Source: a virus. From it: DNA of 42,336 nt. Positions 25,886 to 34,742 of the stretch are shown here, one piece after another. Below the pieces are notes generated by a model. The model was not told where the DNA came from and made no database searches. It worked only from the letters and a program-made list of their open reading frames with translations. The stretch lies in the IMG/VR virus record IMGVR_UViG_3300035034_001727, positions 1-42,336 of that record; one strand, given 5' to 3'. A program made the translations under genes and the position numbers. Each line of letters opens with the position of its first letter. The first letter of the stretch is position 1.

Positions 25886-27127
25886 ATGTCAAATACTAAA
25901 GATTTAATCTCGGCCTTCAGTAACTTTAATAATAAGTTGGAAAAGACCACCAAGAAACGAGTAAAACTTATGGGATTCTCAGATGTTACGGAATTTATTC
26001 CGACTGGGAACTATTTGTTAAATGCTCAAATGTCAGGCTCACTTAGAGGAGGATATCCAAATGCAAGAAGCTTAGGGATAGGAGGAGACTCAGGAACGGG
26101 TAAAACTTTCCTTTGTTTAAATGCTATAAAAAATGCTCAAGATATGGATTATGCTGTATTCTATATTGATACCGAGGGAGCATTGGATAAGAAAGATTTC
26201 TCAAACTTTGGAATCAATATGGATCTTTTGAATTACAAAAGAATCGGTGTTATATCAGAAGTTAAATTCTTCATTCATGATATTATCAAGATGAAAGAGG
26301 AAAATCCAGAGATTAAGATCATGTTAATTGTAGATTCACTTACTCATCTTGAAACTAACAAGGAAGTTGAAGATAGAGCTAAAGGAAGTAATGCACAAGA
26401 CATGGGACTTAGAGCAAAAGAACTTAGACAATTATTTAAGTCGTTTACCTTAGAGTTATCTAATTTAAAAATTCCATTAATATTCACATCTCATACATAT
26501 GCAAGTATGGATCAATATACTCCTAAAGCAATGAGTGGAGGATCAGGTCCTTTATATTCTGCTTCAGTTGTTATGATGCTTTCAAAAGGAACACTAAAAG
26601 CAGAGGATGATGTTTCAACAAGCGACTCTGGAAAAGAAAAAACTGGGGTTAAAGTAAGAAGTAGCACGGATAAGAATCGTTTAGCTAAACCTGAAAAAAT
26701 TGAAATTCACATTTCATTCCATAAGGGTATGAATCCATTTGTTGGATTACAAGAATACTTATCATGGGAAAACTGTGGAGTTGAACGAGGAAATAAATTA
26801 ACAGAAAAAGAATTCAAAAAATTAAAAGGTGCTGAAGCTGAAGATTGTTCTGAGTTTGAAGTAGATGGAGAAAAATTCTACTTTAGACCAAAGGCAGCAG
26901 CACGTAATTTTATTATCAAACATAATGGCGATGTGGTTCCATGGAGAGAAATATTTACAGCTCGTGTATTTACACCAGAAGTAATTGACGAATTAGATGT
27001 AAATGTGATTCAACCTAGATTTAAGTACAGTTCACTTGCTGATATAGAAGCAGTTGAGCAATTAGAACTTCAAATCGAGAATGATTTAGATGAACTTGAA
27101 AAGGAAGCTGATGACTCTAACGATTAA
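25886..27127 (+). CDS. uvsX: RecA-like recombinase, UvsX
   Basis: 413 residues. Walker A GDSGTGKTF (Lys73), AVFYIDTEGAL near 92-102 (catalytic Glu region), Walker B IMLIVDSLTHL near 147-157 and the L2/Gln area near FTSHTYASMDQ form a RecA-type ATPase. The C-terminus is acidic (ENDLDELEKEADDSND). It coats single-stranded DNA and exchanges strands, which in T4 starts recombination-dependent replication with gp32 and UvsY. It leads an operon with a 113-residue gene and the gp41 helicase; the stop overlaps the start of the next gene. Confidence 0.92.
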   Translation: MSNTKDLISAFSNFNNKLEKTTKKRVKLMGFSDVTEFIPTGNYLLNAQMSGSLRGGYPNARSLGIGGDSGTGKTFLCLNAIKNAQDMDYAVFYIDTEGALDKKDFSNFGINMDLLNYKRIGVISEVKFFIHDIIKMKEENPEIKIMLIVDSLTHLETNKEVEDRAKGSNAQDMGLRAKELRQLFKSFTLELSNLKIPLIFTSHTYASMDQYTPKAMSGGSGPLYSASVVMMLSKGTLKAEDDVSTSDSGKEKTGVKVRSSTDKNRLAKPEKIEIHISFHKGMNPFVGLQEYLSWENCGVERGNKLTEKEFKKLKGAEAEDCSEFEVDGEKFYFRPKAAARNFIIKHNGDVVPWREIFTARVFTPEVIDELDVNVIQPRFKYSSLADIEAVEQLELQIENDLDELEKEADDSND

Positions 27128-27452
27128 AGAAGACATATCGATTAAATATCACCTTAATATGCACTTGATGGAGTCCTTTATTGAAAGGGACTCCGTTGGG
27201 TTCGAGTTAATTAAATATGTGATTGATCAAATAGAATCTAGTGATAATAAGATTCTTGAGCTTAATAATATGAAGTTCACATCTAAGACTTTAAAATATA
27301 TATTTGGAGACAGTATAAAGGATGAAGACTTTAAAGCATATGTAGTGTCTAAAATCAAAGAGATGATAGCACTTGAATGGATTGAACCTAAAAATAAATC
27401 CATGTTCATCACAGAAAAAATGATTAATAATTTTTATAATATAAGTAAATGA
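27111..27452 (+). CDS. Small hypothetical protein between uvsX and gp41 (helix-rich)
   Basis: 113 residues from ATG 27111, overlapping uvsX by 17 bases. An upstream ATG at 27090 and a downstream ATG at 27159 (context CCTTAATATG, as in well-placed starts here) are alternatives. The protein is helical and basic at the end (FTSKTLKYIFG, then EWIEPKNKSMFI), possibly a winged helix. T4 has gene 40 at this place; UvsY is also conceivable, but no sequence match is seen. A hairpin GGAGTCC/GGACTCC at 27170-27194 lies within the gene. Confidence 0.6.
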   Translation: MTLTIKEDISIKYHLNMHLMESFIERDSVGFELIKYVIDQIESSDNKILELNNMKFTSKTLKYIFGDSIKDEDFKAYVVSKIKEMIALEWIEPKNKSMFITEKMINNFYNISK

Positions 27453-28960
27453 TAGACTTCGCAGAAAATATTGACTCATTGGAAACAATGGTTTGGAATT
27501 TCATACTAAATCCAGACAATGATATGAATGAGCTAAAACCTCACAATCATGCGTCTCTTACTAGAGAAGAATTAATAACAATGGTTCTTCCTAAGTATTT
27601 TGGTAGTGAAACTCGAAATGAGTCTTATAAGTTTGCTCTTAAATTCTACAAAGAACATTCTAAGATACCAAACAAGAATGAGCTAAAGAAGCACTTGGAA
27701 ATTAATAACTATTTCATAGATGATGAGGCATTCGAAGAATTATATCTTTTCAATCTTAGAGATTATAACTACGACTTCCTATATAAATACGTGAAGTCGT
27801 TTGTTCTTCTAAGGAATCTTAATTTAACTATGTTTGATATGATAGCATTCTTAAAGACTGCTGCTATTAATCCTGAGAATATAGATTCCATTACAGATAA
27901 GATTAGAAATGATATCAATGGCAAATTATCTGTTAGTTTTAGTAATGCTGGACATGGATTAAATTTCCTAGATCCTAAATCACATATACAAATTCCAAAA
28001 ATTGGAACACCGTCTGGATTCGAATTTATCGATAAGACACAAGGTGGAGGATGGAATTTAAAAACTTTAGTTGTATTCCAAGGTAGACCTAAAGTAGGTA
28101 AATCAATGGTACTTGGAAATTGTGCAGCTAGATCATTCCTCGCAGGAAACAATACAGGACTCGTTACTGTTGAGTTAGCTGATAGAAGTTATATGAAACG
28201 TATCGGTTCAAACATCCTGGATATTAAAAAGGATGATTATGAACAAATCAATGATGAAACCCAAATGGGATTAGTTGCTGATAAGATACAAGAGCTTAAA
28301 GATTCAGGTCGAGAGATAGGACATCTTGAAGTAGTTGAATTTCCCACAGGTGGAGCAACTGCTATTGATATTGAGAATTACTTTCTAAGATTAGAAACTA
28401 AATTAAACAAGAAATTTAAAGTTATTGTTGTAGATTATCTAAACCTTCTTAAGCCAATAAAAGATCAAAGTGCATTATATGAGAAAGTAAAGGCTATTTG
28501 TGAGGAATTAAGAGGAGTCGCAATGAGAAATGAATGGTGTGTTATATCTGCAACTCAGATTAGAAGAGATGATGTAGATAACTTTGACTTAGGAATGGAC
28601 TCAGTTGCAGAATCATTTGGTTTAGTACACACAGTTGACGCATTATACGGATTAATGAGAAGCCCATTAGAAGGAAGAATGAAAATTAAAGTTATTGCTA
28701 ATCGCGATAATGGATATGAAGAAAGTTATAAATTTTACGCTATGAATAAGGATCACTTCAGATTAGAAGAAGAGGCAGGTATGAATAGTGAATATTACAG
28801 TGACGACGATAACGGAGCTGGGATGGTTGATCAAGTACGAGCAGAAATGAATCATGCTACTCAGCCACAAATGAAAACATTGACTGATAACTCATCAAGC
28901 GATACTGGAACACCAAGTATGCAAGATGATGATTATGATGCACTGTTTGAACAGATATAA
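27449..28960 (+). CDS. 41: Replicative DNA helicase, gp41/DnaB-like
   Basis: 503 residues. N-terminal helical domain (1-170), then RecA-like motor: Walker A GRPKVGKS (Lys218), VTVELADRSYMKR near 238-250 (H1a Glu), Walker B KVIVVDYLNLLKP near 325-337, CVISATQIRRDDV near 367 (motif H3 Gln) and the arginine-finger area VIANRDNGYEE near 415. The hexamer unwinds the fork 5'-3' and recruits primase. The acidic tail ends DDDYDALFEQI, almost the same as the end of gp32. The ATG overlaps the preceding stop. No intein is present in this copy, although gp41 is a common intein host in marine phages. Confidence 0.9.
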   Translation: MIDFAENIDSLETMVWNFILNPDNDMNELKPHNHASLTREELITMVLPKYFGSETRNESYKFALKFYKEHSKIPNKNELKKHLEINNYFIDDEAFEELYLFNLRDYNYDFLYKYVKSFVLLRNLNLTMFDMIAFLKTAAINPENIDSITDKIRNDINGKLSVSFSNAGHGLNFLDPKSHIQIPKIGTPSGFEFIDKTQGGGWNLKTLVVFQGRPKVGKSMVLGNCAARSFLAGNNTGLVTVELADRSYMKRIGSNILDIKKDDYEQINDETQMGLVADKIQELKDSGREIGHLEVVEFPTGGATAIDIENYFLRLETKLNKKFKVIVVDYLNLLKPIKDQSALYEKVKAICEELRGVAMRNEWCVISATQIRRDDVDNFDLGMDSVAESFGLVHTVDALYGLMRSPLEGRMKIKVIANRDNGYEESYKFYAMNKDHFRLEEEAGMNSEYYSDDDNGAGMVDQVRAEMNHATQPQMKTLTDNSSSDTGTPSMQDDDYDALFEQI

Positions 28961-28974
28961 AATAATCATTAAAC

Positions 28975-29529
28975 ATGACAGATGATGAGAAGAAAAAATT
29001 AAGAAGGCAGAAAATAAAAGACGATAAAATATTCAATAATGGATATAAACAGGCCGATGGATTCAGAGACGAAGATTATGCATATACGCAATCTATTTCT
29101 GTAAATTCAAATTACGCAGATAACTATCTAAAGGATGTATATGACTATGAGGAAACGTTAGATTACAACATAGGATTAACTAAGATATTTAAGCTTATTG
29201 AAAATAATAAGGAACTGAGTAGTCTATTACACAAAATAGATGCAAATCATAAACTTAAGTTATCAAAGGAAGAAATAAACTGGTGCTTTACTAGGATATT
29301 AGAAGAGTTACATACAGATGTTGACAAAGAAGATGATACATTCTATAATCCAATATACGTATTGGAGGCTCTATCTTCTATTATAAATATTAATTCCAAT
29401 GATGCGATCAAAGACTATAAGAAAATATTTGATTGCCTAGATGTTGAGATACAAGAGGAACTTATTATAGAATTGAATAAAAAATATAAATTCCTAGAGG
29501 GAAAGATGAACAGACGAAAAATACACTAA
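28975..29529 (+). CDS. Hypothetical protein between gp41 and gp47
   Basis: 184 residues, very charged: a basic start (KKKLRRQKIKDDK), an acidic Tyr-rich section (YADNYLKDVYDYEETLDYN) and helices to the end. No motif recognised. It abuts the gp47 gene with no gap, so it is in the recombination operon. Confidence 0.6.
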   Translation: MTDDEKKKLRRQKIKDDKIFNNGYKQADGFRDEDYAYTQSISVNSNYADNYLKDVYDYEETLDYNIGLTKIFKLIENNKELSSLLHKIDANHKLKLSKEEINWCFTRILEELHTDVDKEDDTFYNPIYVLEALSSIININSNDAIKDYKKIFDCLDVEIQEELIIELNKKYKFLEGKMNRRKIH

Positions 29530-30642
29530 ATGGATTTAGACAATATTAGAAATATTTATTTACTTGGAGATCTTCATATTGGAGTTAAGAACAATTCTAA
29601 TGAGTGGTTTGAAATTCAAAGAGAATTTCTAATTGACTGGTTTTTAAAAAGAATAATTGAAGATGGATTTGATCCAGATAAAGATATTCTAATGCAAGCT
29701 GGAGATTGGAATCATGTTAGAGAATCAACAAACGTTAGAATATCAAATGCATCACATGATATATTTGAGATATTTTCTAAGAAATTTAAAAAAGGAGTTC
29801 ATATAATTCTAGGAAATCACGACGTATATTATAAAGATAGAACAGATGTTCATTCTCTAAAAGATACTGATCGTATATTCGATAATATCAAGGTTTATGA
29901 AACTCCAGAACTTTTAAATATAAATGGAAAGCATAAATTTTTAATGCTACCATGGGAGCATGATGTATCTGAACTATCTAGAAAGGTAAAACATTTCAAT
30001 GGAACAGCTGATTATATTCTATGCCATGCTGACATTAAAGAATTCCAACTTAATAAATGGACTAAACTTGAGCATGGATTAGATAAGTCAGAATTATCTG
30101 GATTTAAAAAAATATACTCAGGTCATATTCACATCAGACAGGAAAGTGATAACATGAATTACATAGGCACACCCTATCACCTTGATCGTGGAGATAGTGG
30201 TAATACTAAAGGATTCTATAAGCTAAACATGGAGGGTCCCGAGGTAATAGAGACATTCATTGAGAATACTTTCTCTCCACAATTTGTAAAACATAATGCC
30301 GAGGATATTCTAAATAAATCACTTGTTGAAATTAAAGAACTATTTAATAATAACTTTGTCGATATATTAATAGATAGTGAACTTGCTAAAGTTTTTCCAA
30401 TTACTCAATTTGTAGACTTAGTACAGGAATGTGGTCATAGAAAAATAGAATTTTATCCATATGCATCTGAAACAGAAGTAGATGGAGTCGTTATACAAGA
30501 TTCATATGAATACAATATATTTGACGTATTAAATGAATATTTAAAAATAAGAGAAGTTCCACCATATTTGTCAAATAAAGTATCTACTAAGTTTAAGGAA
30601 ATTCACGACACAATTAAGAACTCTAAAAATTACTACGAATAA
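29530..30642 (+). CDS. 47: Recombination endonuclease subunit gp47 (Mre11/SbcD-like)
   Basis: 370 residues with calcineurin-type phosphoesterase motifs: GDLHIG near 13-18, QAGDWNHVRE near 57-66, ILGNHDVY near 95-102, ILCHAD near 160-165 and YSGHIHIRQE near 197-206. Together these bind two metal ions. With gp46 it processes double-strand breaks and DNA ends for recombination-dependent replication and helps degrade host DNA. Its stop overlaps the gp46 ATG (TAATG), so the subunits are coupled. Confidence 0.9.
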   Translation: MDLDNIRNIYLLGDLHIGVKNNSNEWFEIQREFLIDWFLKRIIEDGFDPDKDILMQAGDWNHVRESTNVRISNASHDIFEIFSKKFKKGVHIILGNHDVYYKDRTDVHSLKDTDRIFDNIKVYETPELLNINGKHKFLMLPWEHDVSELSRKVKHFNGTADYILCHADIKEFQLNKWTKLEHGLDKSELSGFKKIYSGHIHIRQESDNMNYIGTPYHLDRGDSGNTKGFYKLNMEGPEVIETFIENTFSPQFVKHNAEDILNKSLVEIKELFNNNFVDILIDSELAKVFPITQFVDLVQECGHRKIEFYPYASETEVDGVVIQDSYEYNIFDVLNEYLKIREVPPYLSNKVSTKFKEIHDTIKNSKNYYE

Positions 30643-32351
30643 TGAAATTTGTAAAAATTAAATGGAAGAACTTGTTATCATATGGTAACGTAGTTCAGGA
30701 ATACACATTTGATAGTAAGCCTAAACTCGTCCATGTACAAGGAGAAAATGGAACAGGTAAAAGCTCAATCAAGGAAGCATTAACAGTTTCTGCATATGGA
30801 AAATCAGCAATTCGTAAAATAAAAGATATTCCAAATTGGAGAAATAAGAATTGCTATACATATAATGAATTTGAAACATCAAAAGGAGACACTGTTGTAA
30901 TTGAAAGAGGAATAGATCCTAATTTTAGTTCAATAAAAGTTAATGACGTTCCTTATAATTTGCCAGATAAGAGAAAGGTAGATGATTTTGTAGAAAACGA
31001 ATTACTTGGATTAAACTTTCCAATATTTTGCAATACGATCAGTCTATCATTCGATGACTTTAAATCATTCGTTAATTTAAGTGCAGCGGACAAGAGAAAA
31101 ATAGTAGATCCTATGTTTGGAATAGATCTTTTAACTGATATGAAATCTAATATCAAAGAAGACCTAAAAGAAAATAAGAAACAGCTTGAGATAATAGAGA
31201 ATAACATTAATAAAAACAATACTCTTCTTGAAAAATCAATGAATCAACTAACAGAGCTTAGAGAAAAACTAAACACTGCAGTTGAAGATAGATCTAAGGA
31301 AATAAAAGCTGAAATTGAATCTAAGAAAATAACACTCGAAGCGAGACAGGAAAAATACAGTCAAATTAAGTCAAAAATTGATGGAATTAAGCAAAAGGCA
31401 GTTGATTTCAGTCAAAAGGCAGCAGATAGTAATGCCAAGATTAATGAATTCAATAGAAAGCTTAAAATATTTGAAAATAATAAATGTCCACACTGTTTGA
31501 GTGATTTAACAGGTGATAGTGCACTTCAAATAAAAAATTCTATAATTGAAAAGAAGGAAGCAGAGAATGAACTCCTTGATAAGATTGGAAGAAATCAAGA
31601 AAAGGTAAAAGAACTGGTATCTGATCTAACAGAAGATCAAGATGTTGAAAAAACTGCATTTTATGAAATAAACGCAAGTATTAAAAGTCTACAGGCTGAG
31701 ATTCAAAAGGCCGCCAATAATAAAAAGCCTGACGGTCAAGAAGAGTCTATTAATAAAATCATAGATACTATTAAGGAAGATATAAAAGAATCAAATGAGG
31801 ATTCTAAGGAATATAAGGACAATTTGGAATTATTTGGAATGTTAGATGAGATACTTTCTGATAGAGGAATTAAGAAGGTATTAATAGATCGAGTAATTCC
31901 ACTATTGAACAATAGAATTACTGAGATTTCCACAAGATTAGAATTTAAATTTAACTTTGAATTTGATAACGAATTTAATCCAAATATTAGATATCTAGGA
32001 ATGGATATATCTCCTGAGAGCTTATCAACTGGTCAGAGGAAAAAGATGAACTTAATAGTTTTATTATCATTCATCGAATTAATAAAATTAAAGCATAATA
32101 ATATGAACGTAATGTTCCTAGATGAGATATTTAGTGGATTAGACAAAAGAAACGTTTATATGGCAATTGAAATACTTCGAGAGTATGCTGATAAGTACAA
32201 TATGACTATTTTCGTAGTATCTCACGAATCACTACCAGAGGAGTTTTTTGATGAGAGAATAGATGTTACGATGCCTAATCATTTTTCAGAGATAAAAGTA
32301 ACCTCTAATATTAAAGAAATTAAAGAACCAGCATCAATTAGTGATGTATAA
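30642..32351 (+). CDS. 46: Recombination endonuclease subunit gp46 (Rad50/SbcC-like ATPase)
   Basis: 569 residues. Walker A GENGTGKSS (Lys40), long coiled-coil arms either side of a zinc hook CPHC at 282-285, ABC signature LSTGQRKKM near 461 and Walker B VMFLDEIFSGLD near 492, with a His switch in FVVSHES. The complex with gp47 tethers and opens DNA ends. The length is similar to T4 gp46 (560). The C-terminal 30 residues extend past the ATPase core. Confidence 0.93.
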   Translation: MKFVKIKWKNLLSYGNVVQEYTFDSKPKLVHVQGENGTGKSSIKEALTVSAYGKSAIRKIKDIPNWRNKNCYTYNEFETSKGDTVVIERGIDPNFSSIKVNDVPYNLPDKRKVDDFVENELLGLNFPIFCNTISLSFDDFKSFVNLSAADKRKIVDPMFGIDLLTDMKSNIKEDLKENKKQLEIIENNINKNNTLLEKSMNQLTELREKLNTAVEDRSKEIKAEIESKKITLEARQEKYSQIKSKIDGIKQKAVDFSQKAADSNAKINEFNRKLKIFENNKCPHCLSDLTGDSALQIKNSIIEKKEAENELLDKIGRNQEKVKELVSDLTEDQDVEKTAFYEINASIKSLQAEIQKAANNKKPDGQEESINKIIDTIKEDIKESNEDSKEYKDNLELFGMLDEILSDRGIKKVLIDRVIPLLNNRITEISTRLEFKFNFEFDNEFNPNIRYLGMDISPESLSTGQRKKMNLIVLLSFIELIKLKHNNMNVMFLDEIFSGLDKRNVYMAIEILREYADKYNMTIFVVSHESLPEEFFDERIDVTMPNHFSEIKVTSNIKEIKEPASISDV

Positions 32352-32369
32352 AATAACAAACGCGCATAT

Positions 32370-33254
32370 ATGATAATTTATTCAGGACAAAGCTTCGCAG
32401 AAGTATATTCACAAAGCTTAAACGATTTATATTTAAACCCTCAGTTTGAAACAAAACCTAGAGGAATGAAGATAAAAGAAAATCTTCAAGTTTCACTAGA
32501 GATTAAAAATCCAATGCTTTCAATGTATGAAAATGATAGAAGAGGATCCCAATCTAAATATATTGCAGCTGAGTTATTATGGTATTTTCTTGGTAGAAAC
32601 GATGTTGAGTTTATCAGTGAATATGCTTCATTCTGGAAACATATTCAGAATGAAGATGGCACGGTAAATTCATCATATGGAAATCTACTATTTAAAAACA
32701 AAAATAGATTTGGAATTACTCAATATCAATGGGCAATAGATTCACTAAAACATGATGCAGATTCAAGACAAGCAATCATGCACTTTAATCTTCCTGAGCA
32801 TCAGTATGCTTCTAATAAGGATTTTGTATGTACGATGTATGGAATATTTCATATAAGAGATAACGAGTTATTTCTAACTGTTAATATGAGAAGTAATGAT
32901 GCTATTTTAGGAACCCCTACTGATATTGCATTTTTTACTGTACTTCAACAGCAGGCGTTAAAACATCTACAAATGTATTATCCTGATCTAACACTTGGGT
33001 CATATACTCATGTAGTAGATTCATATCATATATACGAAAGACATTTTGATCTTGTAAAAGATATGATAAGTAAAGATTGGCATGACGTTAAATTCCCGGA
33101 ATTAAATAAAAATCTGATTAATCAAAACGGAAAACCAACATCTGATCTAGTTTTACTAGAGTCTCATTTTAGAACTAGTGATAGTTCAATAATAAAAGAT
33201 GAAGTATATAATTGGATTCAAAATAATATTAAAAATGAAGTCGTTAATATATAA
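32370..33254 (+). CDS. Thymidylate synthase family enzyme; Asp185 suggests dCMP hydroxymethylase-type specificity
   Basis: 294 residues. The thymidylate synthase fold is clear: SSYGNLLF near 101, DSRQAIMHFNLPEHQ near 131, catalytic Cys154 in FVCTMYG, RSNDAILGTPTDIAFF at 174-189 and SYTHVVDSYHIYERH near 212-226. In E. coli ThyA the segment is RSCDVFLGLPFNIA; the Asn that binds the uracil ring is replaced here by Asp185. That exchange is found in T4 dCMP hydroxymethylase and shifts preference to cytosine. The product could therefore be hydroxymethyl-dCMP for base-modified phage DNA, though dTMP synthesis cannot be excluded. Neighbour: dCMP deaminase two genes on. Confidence 0.85.
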   Translation: MIIYSGQSFAEVYSQSLNDLYLNPQFETKPRGMKIKENLQVSLEIKNPMLSMYENDRRGSQSKYIAAELLWYFLGRNDVEFISEYASFWKHIQNEDGTVNSSYGNLLFKNKNRFGITQYQWAIDSLKHDADSRQAIMHFNLPEHQYASNKDFVCTMYGIFHIRDNELFLTVNMRSNDAILGTPTDIAFFTVLQQQALKHLQMYYPDLTLGSYTHVVDSYHIYERHFDLVKDMISKDWHDVKFPELNKNLINQNGKPTSDLVLLESHFRTSDSSIIKDEVYNWIQNNIKNEVVNI

Positions 33255-33495
33255 TGCAATATCGTGGTCAATAGGACAAGGAGCCCTAGCGTTGATCTGT
33301 ACGTTAGTATATAATTATTTACTAATAGATTTATTCTCAATTGAGATCAGTTACATACAGTGGCTTGGAATGATAATAGTAGCTGCTTGTATACTACCAA
33401 TGGGTAAAAAAGTTAAAACTACTAATAAAGAACTAGATGTGAAGTCTAAAATAGAGACATTTATATCATCAATGACTAAACGAAATGACAGTTAA
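33235..33495 (+). CDS. Small membrane protein, two predicted transmembrane segments
   Basis: 86 residues from ATG 33235, which overlaps the end of the preceding enzyme gene; an ATG at 33199 would add 12 residues but extends further into that gene. Two hydrophobic stretches (IGQGALALICTLVYNYLLI and WLGMIIVAACILPMG) are joined by a short polar loop, and the tail is basic. The stop overlaps the dCMP deaminase start. Function unknown; a holin-like role is possible but nothing specific supports it. Confidence 0.6.
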   Translation: MKSLIYNAISWSIGQGALALICTLVYNYLLIDLFSIEISYIQWLGMIIVAACILPMGKKVKTTNKELDVKSKIETFISSMTKRNDS

Positions 33496-33907
33496 AGAAC
33501 ATAAAAAGCATATATCATATTTGAAGATGGCAAGTGAATGGTCAGTAAATTCTTGTTGCAATCGTAAAAAAGTTGGAGCATTAATAGTAAAAGATCAAAT
33601 GATTGTGTCGGATGGATATAATGGAACTCCGAGTGGATTCAATAATGATTGTGAAGATATGAATGGAGATACTAATTGGTATGTTTTACATGCGGAAGCT
33701 AATGCTATAACTAAGCTTGCAAGAAATCCATCTGGTAACGCCGATGAATCTAATTTATATGTAACTCTATCTCCATGTACGGAGTGTTCTAAGTTGATTA
33801 TACAGACTGGAATAAAAAGAGTCTTCTATAAAGAAGAATATAGAGATACGAAGGGACTTATAATACTAAAAGAAGCTGGAATTCATGTTCAGCAATTAAT
33901 TTACTAA
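33485..33907 (+). CDS. cd: dCMP deaminase
   Basis: 140 residues. Zinc-binding deaminase motifs: HAEANAI with His69 and catalytic Glu71, and SPCTECSK with Cys98 and Cys101. YNGTPSGFNNDCED near 39-52 is typical of dCMP deaminases of T-even type. It turns dCMP into dUMP, the substrate for thymidylate synthesis, and is normally controlled by dCTP and dTTP levels. Together with dUTPase and NrdJ it forms the phage nucleotide pathway. Confidence 0.92.
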   Translation: MTVKEHKKHISYLKMASEWSVNSCCNRKKVGALIVKDQMIVSDGYNGTPSGFNNDCEDMNGDTNWYVLHAEANAITKLARNPSGNADESNLYVTLSPCTECSKLIIQTGIKRVFYKEEYRDTKGLIILKEAGIHVQQLIY

Positions 33908-33908
33908 T

Positions 33909-34328
33909 ATGACTGAAGAACACGAAGAAGAAATAAGAACATTAAAGATAATTTTTATCAGAGAGTTTAGAAGCTTTTCTGCAGTTCATTCTAAAAAGAG
34001 CAAAGAAGATTATATTTTAAATGTTAATAAAATAATAAAAGATAAGTTTGATTCTAAATTTATTGTTCCAAACAAGGTGCAATCATTTCTAATTAACTAT
34101 GAAATTAAAAAGCTTTTAGATAAAGCTATTCATATTAAAAACAAGAAATATAAAAACATCATATACTTAAATTCGAATTTATCTATTACATTAATTGATA
34201 ATGCTATGCAATTTATAAATGATGAGTATCATCCTATTAAATTTGAATATAACTTAATTGAACCTAAGGAGTTTGATAATGAGGGGTTAGAAAGGCTTAA
34301 AGATTTAAAAATTACTCGTTTGGAATAA
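33909..34328 (+). CDS. Hypothetical protein, helix-rich and charged
   Basis: 139 residues, Lys/Glu/Ile-rich (IIFIREFRSFSAVHSKKSKE), no recognised domain. It ends the plus-strand operon; its last bases overlap the 3' end of the convergent PAS protein gene by 17 bases. No terminator hairpin was found at this convergence. Confidence 0.6.
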   Translation: MTEEHEEEIRTLKIIFIREFRSFSAVHSKKSKEDYILNVNKIIKDKFDSKFIVPNKVQSFLINYEIKKLLDKAIHIKNKKYKNIIYLNSNLSITLIDNAMQFINDEYHPIKFEYNLIEPKEFDNEGLERLKDLKITRLE

Positions 34329-34737
34329 GTATATGAGTTCCAACCATTCTTAATGGAGATCCATTATCGTTGTAACTAACAACTTTTCCGCTTGTCTTAA
34401 CTTTAACTTCGTGCCCTTGTTTATGTCGAAGTCTTAATATTTGATTAAATTCATCAGTTTTACCTAGGAAATGTTCTTCTATTTTCCTTTCTGCTTCTTC
34501 TAAATCATCAGGATGACATATACTTTTCCAACTTTCAGGAGTTGGTTTCATTCGTTTATATCCCAATTGGGATTTAAACTTTTCACTAAAAAATGCGTAA
34601 TCAGTTTGAATATTCCAATCCCAGTACCCATCTGTAATAGAATCTAGAACAAATGATAAAATAGCCATTTCCTCTTGTAGATTTTCTTCTACTCTCGATA
34701 GCGTATCAGTTAGCTCTATTATTCTGTCTAAGCCCAT
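34312..34737 (-). CDS. Stand-alone PAS-domain protein
   Basis: 141 residues. A short N-terminal helix (residues 1-30, SRVEENLQEEMAILSFVLDS) resembling a signalling coiled coil leads into one PAS domain: DGYWDWNIQTDYAFFSEKFK, GYKRMKPTPESWKSICHPDD, then FNQILRLRHKQGHEVKV and GSPLRMVGTHI, the WxWNxxT...HPDD...GT pattern of PAS_3 folds. No histidine kinase, GGDEF or DNA-binding domain is attached. PAS domains sense small molecules, redox or light and mediate protein contacts. It is the last gene of a minus-strand unit with small virion-like genes. Role in a phage unknown. Confidence 0.82.
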   Translation of the reverse strand: MGLDRIIELTDTLSRVEENLQEEMAILSFVLDSITDGYWDWNIQTDYAFFSEKFKSQLGYKRMKPTPESWKSICHPDDLEEAERKIEEHFLGKTDEFNQILRLRHKQGHEVKVKTSGKVVSYNDNGSPLRMVGTHILIPNE

Positions 34738-34742
34738 TTGTA

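Noticed and set aside
33235-33495. Holin
   Set aside because: Two hydrophobic segments fit, but the position in a nucleotide-metabolism operon and lack of a lysin neighbour give no support.
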